Positions 11,394 through 21,922 of a stretch of 64,000 bases of DNA are shown here, one piece after another; within the stretch, counting starts at the first letter, position 1, and each line of letters starts with the position of its first letter. The stretch is from Phaeodactylum tricornutum CCAP 1055/1. Lineage: Eukaryota > Bacillariophyta > Bacillariophyceae > Surirellales > Neidiaceae. The translations under genes were made by a program, and so were the position numbers. The notes under the pieces were generated by a model, which saw only the letters and a list, made by a program, of their open reading frames with translations, was not told where the DNA came from and did not search any database. The DNA is taken from contig NC_011680.1 in NCBI RefSeq assembly GCF_000150955.2, positions 66,435 through 130,434 on the forward strand. Direction: 5' to 3'.

Positions 11394-14300
11394 TGGCACT
11401 GCTTGCACATATAAGCCCCTACCTCTCTTTTGACCCCGGTGGATTGTTGTTTACCATCTCTCTGCTCCTCTCTCTTGTCGGTACACTACCATCCTTGTGT
11501 GGTCTCCTCATTGTCCTTGGTTTCGGGCGAGCTACTCTCCCTTTCCTGGTCTCCTTCCTGCCCTACACCACGTGGCGTTCTCATCGCCATCATAAACACT
11601 CTCGGTGGCGACTTACCTCAGCTTTTCCACTTTCGTTTGTTCTCCTCTCCTCGGTTTCCCTCCCGAATACGTCCGCCTTCTACATGGGTACCTTAAGCAC
11701 ACATTTCTGTTCTTTCCGTACGTTCCAACTGGTCACCTTTCGAACTGTTTATCTACGCCACTTTCAACAACCCCGACGTCCTGGCCTGTCGGTCTCTTCT
11801 ACCGGCAGTCACACAATGTATGTCTCCTCTCGTCAACTTTGCCTCGAATACCGTTCTCTCTGTGACAATTTCCTCCTCTGTCGCTTTGCGGGTCACCTCA
11901 ACCCTTCTCTGGCTTATTTTGACAATCCCTTTTATGATCTCCAACGCGTCACTACGTTTGGCCCGTGGGCAGACGACCCTCATATCCTTCCGTCTCCTTC
12001 CCAACCTTGCGAGCCCGAATACATTCTCCAAACTTGCCTTATCTCTGCTCTTGTCCATCGGCACTTTCAACAACAGTTTGATTCCGCCCTCCTACACCAG
12101 AATATCGCCAAGGATATACTTCATTCCCATGACCTTGACCGCGTTGCGACCCCCTCTCTGGCCTACCTTCCGGCCAGTGCTCCGGTTTCCATCATCTGTC
12201 CCTCCTCTCCTGTTGCTCCATCTCGCCTCCTCTCTACGACCGTCGCGTGCCCCATGGATCTCCCATACGACGTTCTCTATAGCCACCGGGCCACTCCCTG
12301 GTCCTTTGGGGCCTCACCTCCCGGTAACTTTCACTGCGCCTACGCCCAATCCGAGGCCATCCCTTCCGAACGCCTCATGACCATGTACCGGTCCGAGCTT
12401 GGTAACATGGACAACCATACTGCTCAGGATTCCATTATCACCATCATTTTGGACACCGGCTGCTCTTTCTCCTGCACCTTTGACAAACGCGACTTCGTTG
12501 GCCCCATTATCCGCGGAAATTTTGGCAACGCACAGGGTATCTCCGGTACTTCCCCGCTTACCGCTCGCGGTATTGCCAGCTACACCGTATTCGACCCACA
12601 CGGCACAACATACACTATCACCTGTCCGGCTTTCCTCATGCCCGCCTCTAACCAACGCCTTGTCAGTCCACAACAGTATGCACAGTTTCACAATTTGTCG
12701 GATTCCCCGTCTTCGTCGGATGGTTACGGCACCCTTTATGGTGGCACTCGGTCCTCCTTCTGGTTCCTCCATGAGAATAAATCTAGCGTCCTCAACATCC
12801 CCATCCACCCTACGGGCAATCTCCCCGTTCTTCTCGGCCACGAGGCATCTTCCGTCTCTCCCACCACCGCTCCGTCCTGTTCCTGTCAGTCCTGCAGTTC
12901 CTGTTGTCACTCTCCGGTGTCTCGTGCTCCCATCTCTGCTGGCCCTGCTACCTACGCAGCCTCCGTCCTCGATTCGTCCAACGTCAACTTAACCAGCTCC
13001 CAGAAACAACTGCTCCTTGATCACCAACGTCTTGGCCATGTCTCCTTCCCTCATCTCCAAGAACTTTACCGCGAACACCAGGTTGAATGCGACTTTGACG
13101 GCTGTTCTACCGGCCCGTCCACTGCCGCCAATAGTGCCTGTCTCGCCAACCGCTCGCCTTCTCTCTCTTCGTGCGATCCCCCCTTGTGTCTTGCGTGCCA
13201 AGCCTCCAAAGCTTGTCGTCGCCCCTCCGGCAGTAAGCACTCCCGTCCCGACCCCGACACTTCCGGCACACTCTCTTTTGATGTTTCCCGTCCCGGCGAA
13301 TTAGTTAGTGTGGACCATTACGAGTCCGCCATCCGCGGCCGCCTTGTGTCGACTCGTGGGCGAGAAAGTGAGACCAACAAACATTGCGGTGGGACCATCT
13401 TTTATGACCACTACTCAAGCTTTGTCTCTGTCCACCACCAACCTACCTTGGGTGCCACTGAAACCATCAAATCCAAACGCGCTTTTGAAATCCAGGCATT
13501 AGGCTGCGGAAATGTTCTCGAAAAATTCCGCACCGACAATGGTATTTTCACCTCAAAACTCTGGTTGGACTCCCTAATGAGTGCAAATCAATTCCAATCC
13601 CTCTCTGGTGTTGGAGCCCACCATCAAAATGGTGTTGCCGAACGGGCTATTCAAACCGTCACTCTTATGGCTAGATCCATGCTTCTCCATATGGCCCTCC
13701 ACTGGCCGGACCAATTTTCGGAGGACCTCTGGCCCTTTGCTCTTGACTATTCGGCCTTTATACACAACCATATGCCAAAACGGAGTCAAGGCCTTGCCCC
13801 CATCGAACTTTTCTGTGGCACTCGATTAAATTGTTCCTACCTTCGCCGCGCTCGCGTCTTTGGTTGCCCTTCCTTTGTACTCGACCCGAAGCTACAAGAC
13901 GGAAAGAAGTTACCCAAATGGAAACCCCGCTCCCGTCAAGGACAATTCCTTGGTTTCTCTTCGTCGCATTCAACTTCCGTCAGTCTCATACTCAACATTC
14001 AAACGGGCTCAATCAGTCCACAATTTCACGTAGTGTTCGACGAGAAATTTACCACCGTCTCTTCCGGTCACGTTGTTTCGGACCGCCACGAGGCTATCCT
14101 AGACCTTCTTCGACAACCCGGCTCGCGCGAAAATCTCCTCGACGATATTTGGGATCCGCTGGAAGATGGACCTGCCCCAGAGCTTTCCGATGAATGGCTG
14201 AACCCCAACGAAATCTCCGCGAAAGAGTCTCGACTGCGTAACCATCTCCGCGACCATCAAGATCGGCTCCGTCTTGATAGTGACTCACCACCGTTGGTAG

Positions 14301-16444
14301 ACCTTTCCCCACTCAACTCCTCCCCAACGCTGTCGGATACCAATACACCGTCGTCGGGCGAGCTCACCACGGATACGCCACACTGGGGCGAGTCCCCTTC
14401 CGCCGCCACGCCTGCGTCGGGCGAGTCCACCACACTGGAATGGGGCGAGCCTCTTTTCGACGACTCCTCCCACACCGACGACCCTAGTCCCGTCCCCACA
14501 TCTGTGGACACACCTTCCGTTGACCCTGTCGACCCATCACCGACCCCAGCGTTACGCCGTTCCTCTCGTACGCGCACCCCCACGGACAAATTTCTGAACC
14601 CTCTAGACTCTAGCAATCTTGATTTTCGCCGGAAACACGTCCTATTTGCTGACATACCGGCATTAAGCTTCCCAAATGACTTAACTCTTCAGACAATCCA
14701 CGCTGCTAATTGGAACGACGACGTATACCAAGACCCGTGCCTCCAGCCGTTTCAGCACCTTCTCAACGTTACGGTCGATCCCTTTACTATGGAAACGTAC
14801 GTCCTTCACCCGTTACTCTTTAAGAGTCAAGTCGACGCGCTGGACAACCCGCGCTATCGCGACGTCGCCTCGCTCGACCACGAAGACCCTGAATCCCAAC
14901 TCTGGAAAGAAGCAATGAACAAAGAACTGCAACAGTTACATGACAAGGGCACCTATGAAATCGTCGCCAAAGACACGGTTCAAGGGAAAATCATCCCCAC
15001 CACATGGGTTTTCAAGCGCAAGCGCCTTCCCGACGGTACTATCTATAAGTACAAGGCCCGGTTGTGCATTCGTGGTGATCTCCAAGCACCCCAACTCGAC
15101 CGTAACGATACCTATGCTCCGGTTGCGTCCTGGGACACCATTCGACTTATGTTTTCGCTCTGTGTGCAACATGGTATCAAGTCTCGCCAAATTGATTTCG
15201 CTAATGCTTTTGTTCAAGCCGACCGTGACGAACCAATCTATTTGTCACTTCCTCCCGGTTTTTCCCAAACCAGTTCCACACACTGTATGAAGGTCACCAA
15301 GTCTCTTTACGGCGACGCTCGGGCCCCTCGGATGTGGTATGATCATCTCACTACCGCACTTGTAGCCCTTGGGTTCACTCCATCTCCAATTGATCCCTGC
15401 CTTTTCCTTCGTAAAGATTGCATTTTTCTCTTTTGGGTTGACGATGCTATAATTTGCAGTCATGACGACTCCACAATTGTTTCCGTCATTGACGACCTTC
15501 GTCAACGCAATTTCAATATTGACAATGACACCGGCGTTGGCTCCATGGAAAATTATCTTGGTATCAAACTTGCTCCCGACAACTCCATTTCTGGTTCTAT
15601 CCATTTGACTCAACCTCATTTGATCTCTCGCATTGTGGACTCCCTCGGACTTACCAACGCCAAACCCGTTTCTACTCCAGCTGTTACAATTCTCCACTCT
15701 GATGACGACAGTGCCCCACACGACCAATGGCGCTTCAACTACCAATCAGTTATTGGTATGCTCAACTATCTAGCAAACAACACGCGCCCCGACATCTCTT
15801 TTGCCGTACACCAATGTGCCCGCTTCTCGCATGCACCTCAACAAGTCCATGCCGAAGCTGTTAAACGCATTGGGCGCTACCTCATTGGCACCAGCACCAA
15901 TGGCCTCATTGTTCGCCCGACCACTACCACGTGTCGTTTAGACTGTTACGCTGACGCGGATTTTGCCGGTCTATGGAATGCTAAACAACCCAATGTTGTT
16001 GGTAATCTTCGCTCTCGTACTGGCTACCTCCTCACCCTTGGCAACACACCCGTTGTCTGGGCATCTAAATTACAAGGTGTCATTGCCCTCAGTACCATGG
16101 AAAGCGAGTTCATTTCCCTCTCGGCGGCCCTGAAAGCCCTTATTCCGCTACGCAATACCCACTTTCGGATCTCAGAAGCCCTGTCACTACCCTACGAACC
16201 TGAAAGTCGCATTTTTGAGGATAATCAAGCATGTATTACTCTTGCTACTACAGATCCCCCACGCATGACTCCGCGCAGCAAACATATTGCAATTCGCTAC
16301 TTCTGGTTCCGTGAGCACCTACGCACGTGCAAAGCTTTGAAAATTGTCTACATTCCAACCACTCATCAACGGGCCAATCACCTCACCAAGCCTCTCCCTA
16401 CTGCCACCTTTCTCAAAGAACGTCGTACAGTACTTGGCTGGTGA
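11336..16444 (+). CDS. Inner copia element pol polyprotein (protease, integrase, RT, RNase H)
   Basis: A frame of 1702 codons. A long N-terminal stretch of about 365 residues, with several hydrophobic segments, precedes the protease motif ILDTGCSFSCTF. Integrase follows, with its HHCC zinc finger (HQRLGHVSFPHL to CLACQASKACRRP) and the D-D-E core (VDHYESA, RTDNGIF, HHQNGVAERA). After a Ser/Pro/Thr/Asp-rich linker comes reverse transcriptase (TTWVFKRKRLPDG, RQIDFANAFVQAD, and the catalytic box FWVDD in place of the usual YVDD). RNase H follows (CYADADFAG, STMESEFISLS, EDNQACITLA). Order and motifs fix it as Pseudoviridae. The function of the N-terminal extension is unknown. Confidence 0.9.
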   Translation: MFLRLDPVSLFWCTPFKFLVALLAHISPYLSFDPGGLLFTISLLLSLVGTLPSLCGLLIVLGFGRATLPFLVSFLPYTTWRSHRHHKHSRWRLTSAFPLSFVLLSSVSLPNTSAFYMGTLSTHFCSFRTFQLVTFRTVYLRHFQQPRRPGLSVSSTGSHTMYVSSRQLCLEYRSLCDNFLLCRFAGHLNPSLAYFDNPFYDLQRVTTFGPWADDPHILPSPSQPCEPEYILQTCLISALVHRHFQQQFDSALLHQNIAKDILHSHDLDRVATPSLAYLPASAPVSIICPSSPVAPSRLLSTTVACPMDLPYDVLYSHRATPWSFGASPPGNFHCAYAQSEAIPSERLMTMYRSELGNMDNHTAQDSIITIILDTGCSFSCTFDKRDFVGPIIRGNFGNAQGISGTSPLTARGIASYTVFDPHGTTYTITCPAFLMPASNQRLVSPQQYAQFHNLSDSPSSSDGYGTLYGGTRSSFWFLHENKSSVLNIPIHPTGNLPVLLGHEASSVSPTTAPSCSCQSCSSCCHSPVSRAPISAGPATYAASVLDSSNVNLTSSQKQLLLDHQRLGHVSFPHLQELYREHQVECDFDGCSTGPSTAANSACLANRSPSLSSCDPPLCLACQASKACRRPSGSKHSRPDPDTSGTLSFDVSRPGELVSVDHYESAIRGRLVSTRGRESETNKHCGGTIFYDHYSSFVSVHHQPTLGATETIKSKRAFEIQALGCGNVLEKFRTDNGIFTSKLWLDSLMSANQFQSLSGVGAHHQNGVAERAIQTVTLMARSMLLHMALHWPDQFSEDLWPFALDYSAFIHNHMPKRSQGLAPIELFCGTRLNCSYLRRARVFGCPSFVLDPKLQDGKKLPKWKPRSRQGQFLGFSSSHSTSVSLILNIQTGSISPQFHVVFDEKFTTVSSGHVVSDRHEAILDLLRQPGSRENLLDDIWDPLEDGPAPELSDEWLNPNEISAKESRLRNHLRDHQDRLRLDSDSPPLVDLSPLNSSPTLSDTNTPSSGELTTDTPHWGESPSAATPASGESTTLEWGEPLFDDSSHTDDPSPVPTSVDTPSVDPVDPSPTPALRRSSRTRTPTDKFLNPLDSSNLDFRRKHVLFADIPALSFPNDLTLQTIHAANWNDDVYQDPCLQPFQHLLNVTVDPFTMETYVLHPLLFKSQVDALDNPRYRDVASLDHEDPESQLWKEAMNKELQQLHDKGTYEIVAKDTVQGKIIPTTWVFKRKRLPDGTIYKYKARLCIRGDLQAPQLDRNDTYAPVASWDTIRLMFSLCVQHGIKSRQIDFANAFVQADRDEPIYLSLPPGFSQTSSTHCMKVTKSLYGDARAPRMWYDHLTTALVALGFTPSPIDPCLFLRKDCIFLFWVDDAIICSHDDSTIVSVIDDLRQRNFNIDNDTGVGSMENYLGIKLAPDNSISGSIHLTQPHLISRIVDSLGLTNAKPVSTPAVTILHSDDDSAPHDQWRFNYQSVIGMLNYLANNTRPDISFAVHQCARFSHAPQQVHAEAVKRIGRYLIGTSTNGLIVRPTTTTCRLDCYADADFAGLWNAKQPNVVGNLRSRTGYLLTLGNTPVVWASKLQGVIALSTMESEFISLSAALKALIPLRNTHFRISEALSLPYEPESRIFEDNQACITLATTDPPRMTPRSKHIAIRYFWFREHLRTCKALKIVYIPTTHQRANHLTKPLPTATFLKERRTVLGW

Positions 16445-16470
16445 TAGTCCAAGATTGTCTGTGGGGCGAG

Positions 16471-16749
16471 TGTCAGGGAACCACCTTCCAATGGTTAAGT
16501 TCCACAGCCAATCTCTCCTTGCAGTCATTGACCCTAAGTGATGACTGGAATTCCTCAAAGTAGCTTAATCAACTAACCTTATAATTTTAGGATCTACACA
16601 AACCAAAAGGTCTGTTTCTCTAGGATAGTTGGTCCCGATACAATCTATCGCTTGACACGACCAACTCACTCCCTTGAGGAGTTCTTCCCCTCCCTTAACG
16701 CAAGGCTCCGCCTAAGTCTTTTACGGCAGGCGCGGACGCTTTCGCGACA
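16471..16749 (+). repeat. 3' LTR of inner copia element
   Basis: A 279-bp direct repeat of 8688-8966, preceded by the purine-rich GTGGGGCGAG and followed by the CACCT target duplication (16750-16754). It lies inside the first unit of the 4722-bp tandem duplication, so it recurs at 21193-21471. Confidence 0.95.
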
Positions 16750-16754
16750 CACCT

Positions 16755-17200
16755 GGGAGCCTCTTACCTCTTTAAAGGAAAGCAATCCTTACCCAGTTGC
16801 AAAATATGCAGCCGACAATGAATTAATGTCGGAAAAAGCTTTCTCTTACTGGGCACCATCGGTACTGACAAAGGCTGATAGGTGGATTCGCGCTGCACGC
16901 ACGCGAAAAAAGAAGAACCAATACAAGTACGGTATAGAAGTTCCAAAGAACGTTGCCCACGCTTACGAGCTGGACAAACAGAATGGCAATCATCTCTGGG
17001 CTGAAGCCATCCAAAAGGAAATGGGCACGCTGCAGAAGATGGAGACCTTCACTATCCTCTCGAAGGGAGAAAGAGCTCCCAAGGATTAAAAACGCATCCC
17101 CATGTGGATTATTTTTGATGTCAAAATGGACTTCCGACGTAAGGCACGCCTTGTTGCTGGAGGCCATGTGACAGACCCTCCCACTGATGATACTTATTCC
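16755..17200 (+). pseudogene. Outer copia element: start of reverse transcriptase region (first copy)
   Basis: Resumes the outer element's pol after the inner insertion. It shows a region typical of the copia RT N terminus, with a conserved stretch like HLWAEAIQKEMGTLQ and a following KARLVAGGH. Repeated at 21477-21922 by the tandem duplication. Treated as a fossil part. Confidence 0.8.
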
Positions 17201-20200
17201 TTTGACAAACGCGACTTCGTTGGCCCCATTATCCGCGGAAATTTTGGCAACGCACAGGGTATCTCCGGTACTTCCCCGCTTACCGCTCGCGGTATTGCCA
17301 GCTACACCGTATTCGACCCACACGGCACAACATACACTATCACCTGTCCGGCTTTCCTCATGCCCGCCTCTAACCAACGCCTTGTCAGTCCACAACAGTA
17401 TGCACAGTTTCACAATTTGTCGGATTCCCCGTCTTCGTCGGATGGTTACGGCACCCTTTATGGTGGCACTCGGTCCTCCTTCTGGTTCCTCCATGAGAAT
17501 AAATCTAGCGTCCTCAACATCCCCATCCACCCTACGGGCAATCTCCCCGTTCTTCTCGGCCACGAGGCATCTTCCGTCTCTCCCACCACCGCTCCGTCCT
17601 GTTCCTGTCAGTCCTGCAGTTCCTGTTGTCACTCTCCGGTGTCTCGTGCTCCCATCTCTGCTGGCCCTGCTACCTACGCAGCCTCCGTCCTCGATTCGTC
17701 CAACGTCAACTTAACCAGCTCCCAGAAACAACTGCTCCTTGATCACCAACGTCTTGGCCATGTCTCCTTCCCTCATCTCCAAGAACTTTACCGCGAACAC
17801 CAGGTTGAATGCGACTTTGACGGCTGTTCTACCGGCCCGTCCACTGCCGCCGATAGTGCCTGTCTCGCCAACCGCTCGCCTTCTCTCTCTTCGTGCGATC
17901 CCCCCTTGTGTCTTGCGTGCCAAGCCTCCAAAGCTTGTCGTCGCCCCTCCGGCAGTAAGCACTCCCGTCCCGACCCCGACACTTCCGGCACACTCTCTTT
18001 TGATGTTTCCCGTCCCGGCGAATTAGTTAGTGTGGACCATTACGAGTCCGCCATCCGCGGCCGCCTTGTGTCGACTCGTGGGCGAGAAAGTGAGACCAAC
18101 AAACATTGCGGTGGGACCATCTTTTATGACCACTACTCAAGCTTTGTCTCTGTCCACCACCAACCTACCTTGGGTGCCACTGAAACCATCAAATCCAAAC
18201 GCGCTTTTGAAATCCAGGCATTAGGCTGCGGAAATGTTCTCGAAAAATTCCGCACCGACAATGGTATTTTCACCTCAAAACTCTGGTTGGACTCCCTAAT
18301 GAGTGCAAATCAATTCCAATCCCTCTCTGGTGTTGGAGCCCACCATCAAAATGGTGTTGCCGAACGGGCTATTCAAACCGTCACTCTTATGGCTAGATCC
18401 ATGCTTCTCCATATGGCCCTCCACTGGCCGGACCAATTTTCGGAGGACCTCTGGCCCTTTGCTCTTGACTATTCGGCCTTTATACACAACCATATGCCAA
18501 AACGGAGTCAAGGCCTTGCCCCCATCGAACTTTTCTGTGGCACTCGATTAAATTGTTCCTACCTTCGCCGCGCTCGCGTCTTTGGTTGCCCTTCCTTTGT
18601 ACTCGACCCGAAGCTACAAGACGGAAAGAAGTTACCCAAATGGAAACCCCGCTCCCGTCAAGGACAATTCCTTGGTTTCTCTTCGTCGCATTCAACTTCC
18701 GTCAGTCTCATACTCAACATTCAAACGGGCTCAATCAGTCCACAATTTCACGTAGTGTTCGACGAGAAATTTACCACCGTCTCTTCCGGTCACGTTGTTT
18801 CGGACCGCCACGAGGCTATCCTAGACCTTCTTCGACAACCCGGCTCGCGCGAAAATCTCCTCGACGATATTTGGGATCCGCTGGAAGATGGACCTGCCCC
18901 AGAGCTTTCCGATGAATGGCTGAACCCCAACGAAATCTCCGCGAAAGAGTCTCGACTGCGTAACCATCTCCGCGACCATCAAGATCGGCTCCGTCTTGAT
19001 AGTGACTCACCACCGTTGGTAGACCTTTCCCCACTCAACTCCTCCCCAACGCTGTCGGATACCAATACACCGTCGTCGGGCGAGCTCACCACGGATACGC
19101 CACACTGGGGCGAGTCCCCTTCCGCCGCCACGCCTGCGTCGGGCGAGTCCACCACACTGGAATGGGGCGAGCCTCTTTTCGACGACTCCTCCCACACCGA
19201 CGACCCTAGTCCCGTCCCCACATCTGTGGACACACCTTCCGTTGACCCTGTCGACCCATCACCGACCCCAGCGTTACGCCGTTCCTCTCGTACGCGCACC
19301 CCCACGGACAAATTTCTGAACCCTCTAGACTCTAGCAATCTTGATTTTCGCCGGAAACACGTCCTATTTGCTGACATACCGGCATTAAGCTTCCCAAATG
19401 ACTTAACTCTTCAGACAATCCACGCTGCTAATTGGAACGACGACGTATACCAAGACCCGTGCCTCCAGCCGTTTCAGCACCTTCTCAACGTTACGGTCGA
19501 TCCCTTTACTATGGAAACGTACGTCCTTCACCCGTTACTCTTTAAGAGTCAAGTCGACGCGCTGGACAACCCGCGCTATCGCGACGTCGCCTCGCTCGAC
19601 CACGAAGACCCTGAATCCCAACTCTGGAAAGAAGCAATGAACAAAGAACTGCAACAGTTACATGACAAGGGCACCTATGAAATCGTCGCCAAAGACACGG
19701 TTCAAGGGAAAATCATCCCCACCACATGGGTTTTCAAGCGCAAGCGCCTTCCCGACGGTACTATCTATAAGTACAAGGCCCGGTTGTGCATTCGTGGTGA
19801 TCTCCAAGCACCCCAACTCGACCGTAACGATACCTATGCTCCGGTTGCGTCCTGGGACACCATTCGACTTATGTTTTCGCTCTGTGTGCAACATGGTATC
19901 AAGTCTCGCCAAATTGATTTCGCTAATGCTTTTGTTCAAGCCGACCGTGACGAACCAATCTATTTGTCACTTCCTCCCGGTTTTTCCCAAACCAGTTCCA
20001 CACACTGTATGAAGGTCACCAAGTCTCTTTACGGCGACGCTCGGGCCCCTCGGATGTGGTATGATCATCTCACTACCGCACTTGTAGCCCTTGGGTTCAC
20101 TCCATCTCCAATTGATCCCTGCCTTTTCCTTCGTAAAGATTGCATTTTTCTCTTTTGGGTTGACGATGCTATAATTTGCAGTCATGACAACTCCACAATT

Positions 20201-21922
20201 GTTTCCGTCATTGACGACCTTCGTCAACGCAATTTCAATATTGACAATGACACCGGCGTTGGCTCCATGGAAAATTATCTTGGTATCAAACTTGCTCCCG
20301 ACAACTCCATTTCTGGTTCTATCCATTTGACTCAACCTCATTTGATCTCTCGCATTGTGGACTCCCTCGGACTTACCAACGCCAAACCCGTTTCTACTCC
20401 AGCTGTTACAATTCTCCACTCTGATGACGACAGTGCCCCACACGACCAATGGCGCTTCAACTACCAATCAGTTATTGGTATGCTCAACTATCTAGCAAAC
20501 AACACGCGCCCCGACATCTCTTTTGCCGTACACCAATGTGCCCGCTTCTCGCATGCACCTCAACAAGTCCATGCCGAAGCTGTTAAACGCATTGGGCGCT
20601 ACCTCATTGGCACCAGCACCAATGGCCTCATTGTTCGCCCGACCACTACCACGTGTCGTTTAGACTGTTACGCTGACGCGGATTTTGCCGGTCTATGGAA
20701 TGCTAAACAACCCAATGTTGTTGGTAATCTTCGCTCTCGTACTGGCTACCTCCTCACCCTTGGCAACACACCCGTTGTCTGGGCATCTAAATTACAAGGT
20801 GTCATTGCCCTCAGTACCATGGAAAGCGAGTTCATTTCCCTCTCGGCGGCCCTGAAAGCCCTTATTCCGCTACGCAATACCCACTTTCGGATCTCAGAAG
20901 CCCTGTCACTACCCTACGAACCTGAAAGTCGCATTTTTGAGGATAATCAAGCATGTATTACTCTTGCTACTACAGATCCCCCACGCATGACTCCGCGCAG
21001 CAAACATATTGCAATTCGCTACTTCTGGTTCCGTGAGCACCTACGCACGTGCAAAGCTTTGAAAATTGTCTACATTCCAACCACTCATCAACGGGCCAAT
21101 CACCTCACCAAGCCTCTCCCTACTGCCACCTTTCTCAAAGAACGTCGTACAGTACTTGGCTGGTGATAGTCCAAGATTGTCTGTGGGGCGAGTGTCAGGG
21201 AACCACCTTCCAATGGTTAAGTTCCACAGCCAATCTCTCCTTGCAGTCATTGACCCTAAGTGATGACTGGAATTCCTCAAAGTAGCTTAATCAACTAACC
21301 TTATAATTTTAGGATCTACACAAACCAAAAGGTCTGTTTCTCTAGGATAGTTGGTCCCGATACAATCTATCGCTTGACACGACCAACTCACTCCCTTGAG
21401 GAGTTCTTCCCCTCCCTTAACGCAAGGCTCCGCCTAAGTCTTTTACGGCAGGCGCGGACGCTTTCGCGACACACCTGGGAGCCTCTTACCTCTTTAAAGG
21501 AAAGCAATCCTTACCCAGTTGCAAAATATGCAGCCGACAATGAATTAATGTCGGAAAAAGCTTTCTCTTACTGGGCACCATCGGTACTGACAAAGGCTGA
21601 TAGGTGGATTCGCGCTGCACGCACGCGAAAAAAGAAGAACCAATACAAGTACGGTATAGAAGTTCCAAAGAACGTTGCCCACGCTTACGAGCTGGACAAA
21701 CAGAATGGCAATCATCTCTGGGCTGAAGCCATCCAAAAGGAAATGGGCACGCTGCAGAAGATGGAGACCTTCACTATCCTCTCGAAGGGAGAAAGAGCTC
21801 CCAAGGATTAAAAACGCATCCCCATGTGGATTATTTTTGATGTCAAAATGGACTTCCGACGTAAGGCACGCCTTGTTGCTGGAGGCCATGTGACAGACCC
21901 TCCCACTGATGATACTTATTCC
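17201..21922 (+). repeat. 4722-bp tandem duplication, unit 2 (partial second copy of inner pol, LTR and outer RT segment)
   Basis: Same length as unit 1. I see only two base differences over 4.7 kb, and both change an amino acid (Asn/Asp pairs) in pol. The unit contains a partial inner pol (17201-21166), an LTR copy (21193-21471), the CACCT site (21472-21476) and a second copy of the outer RT segment (21477-21922). After 21922 the outer element continues uniquely. It cannot be a separate insertion because there is no second 5' LTR, gag or target duplication at 17201. Either a segmental duplication after the nesting or an assembly error would explain it. Confidence 0.93.
21193..21471 (+). repeat. 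Third copy of the inner-element LTR, carried by the tandem duplication
   Basis: Identical, as far as I can see, to 16471-16749, and followed by the same CACCT plus outer-element sequence. Its presence is explained by the tandem duplication and not by a further transposition. Confidence 0.93.

Larger units (their letters stand above)
8688..16749 (+). mobile_element. Inner Ty1/copia LTR retrotransposon nested in the outer element; looks whole
   Basis: Direct LTRs (8688-8966 and 16471-16749, 279 bp, one visible difference) begin TG and end CA. They are flanked by a perfect 5-bp target duplication CACCT (8683-8687 and 16750-16754). A primer-binding site follows the 5' LTR, and a purine-rich tract (GGGGCGAG) precedes the 3' LTR. 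There is an 846-bp leader, then a gag frame (9813-11393) and a long pol frame (11336-16444). These overlap in different frames, the arrangement some Pseudoviridae use with ribosomal frameshifting. LTR divergence near 0.4 percent over a short LTR indicates a very recent insertion. It entered the integrase region of the outer element in the same orientation. Confidence 0.94.
12479..17200 (+). repeat. 4722-bp tandem duplication, unit 1
   Basis: Begins TTTGACAAACGCGAC inside the inner element, just after the protease motif. It runs through integrase, RT, RNase H, the 3' LTR and the CACCT site, and ends in the outer element's reverse transcriptase region (GATACTTATTCC at 17200). The whole stretch recurs immediately at 17201-21922. 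The two units share CC at the breakpoint (2-bp microhomology). Confidence 0.93.

Noticed and set aside
12314-12910. Long antisense frame inside the inner retrotransposon (and its repeat at 16823-17632)
   Set aside because: It mirrors the protease-integrase region of pol in GC-rich codons; composition is that of an antisense shadow.
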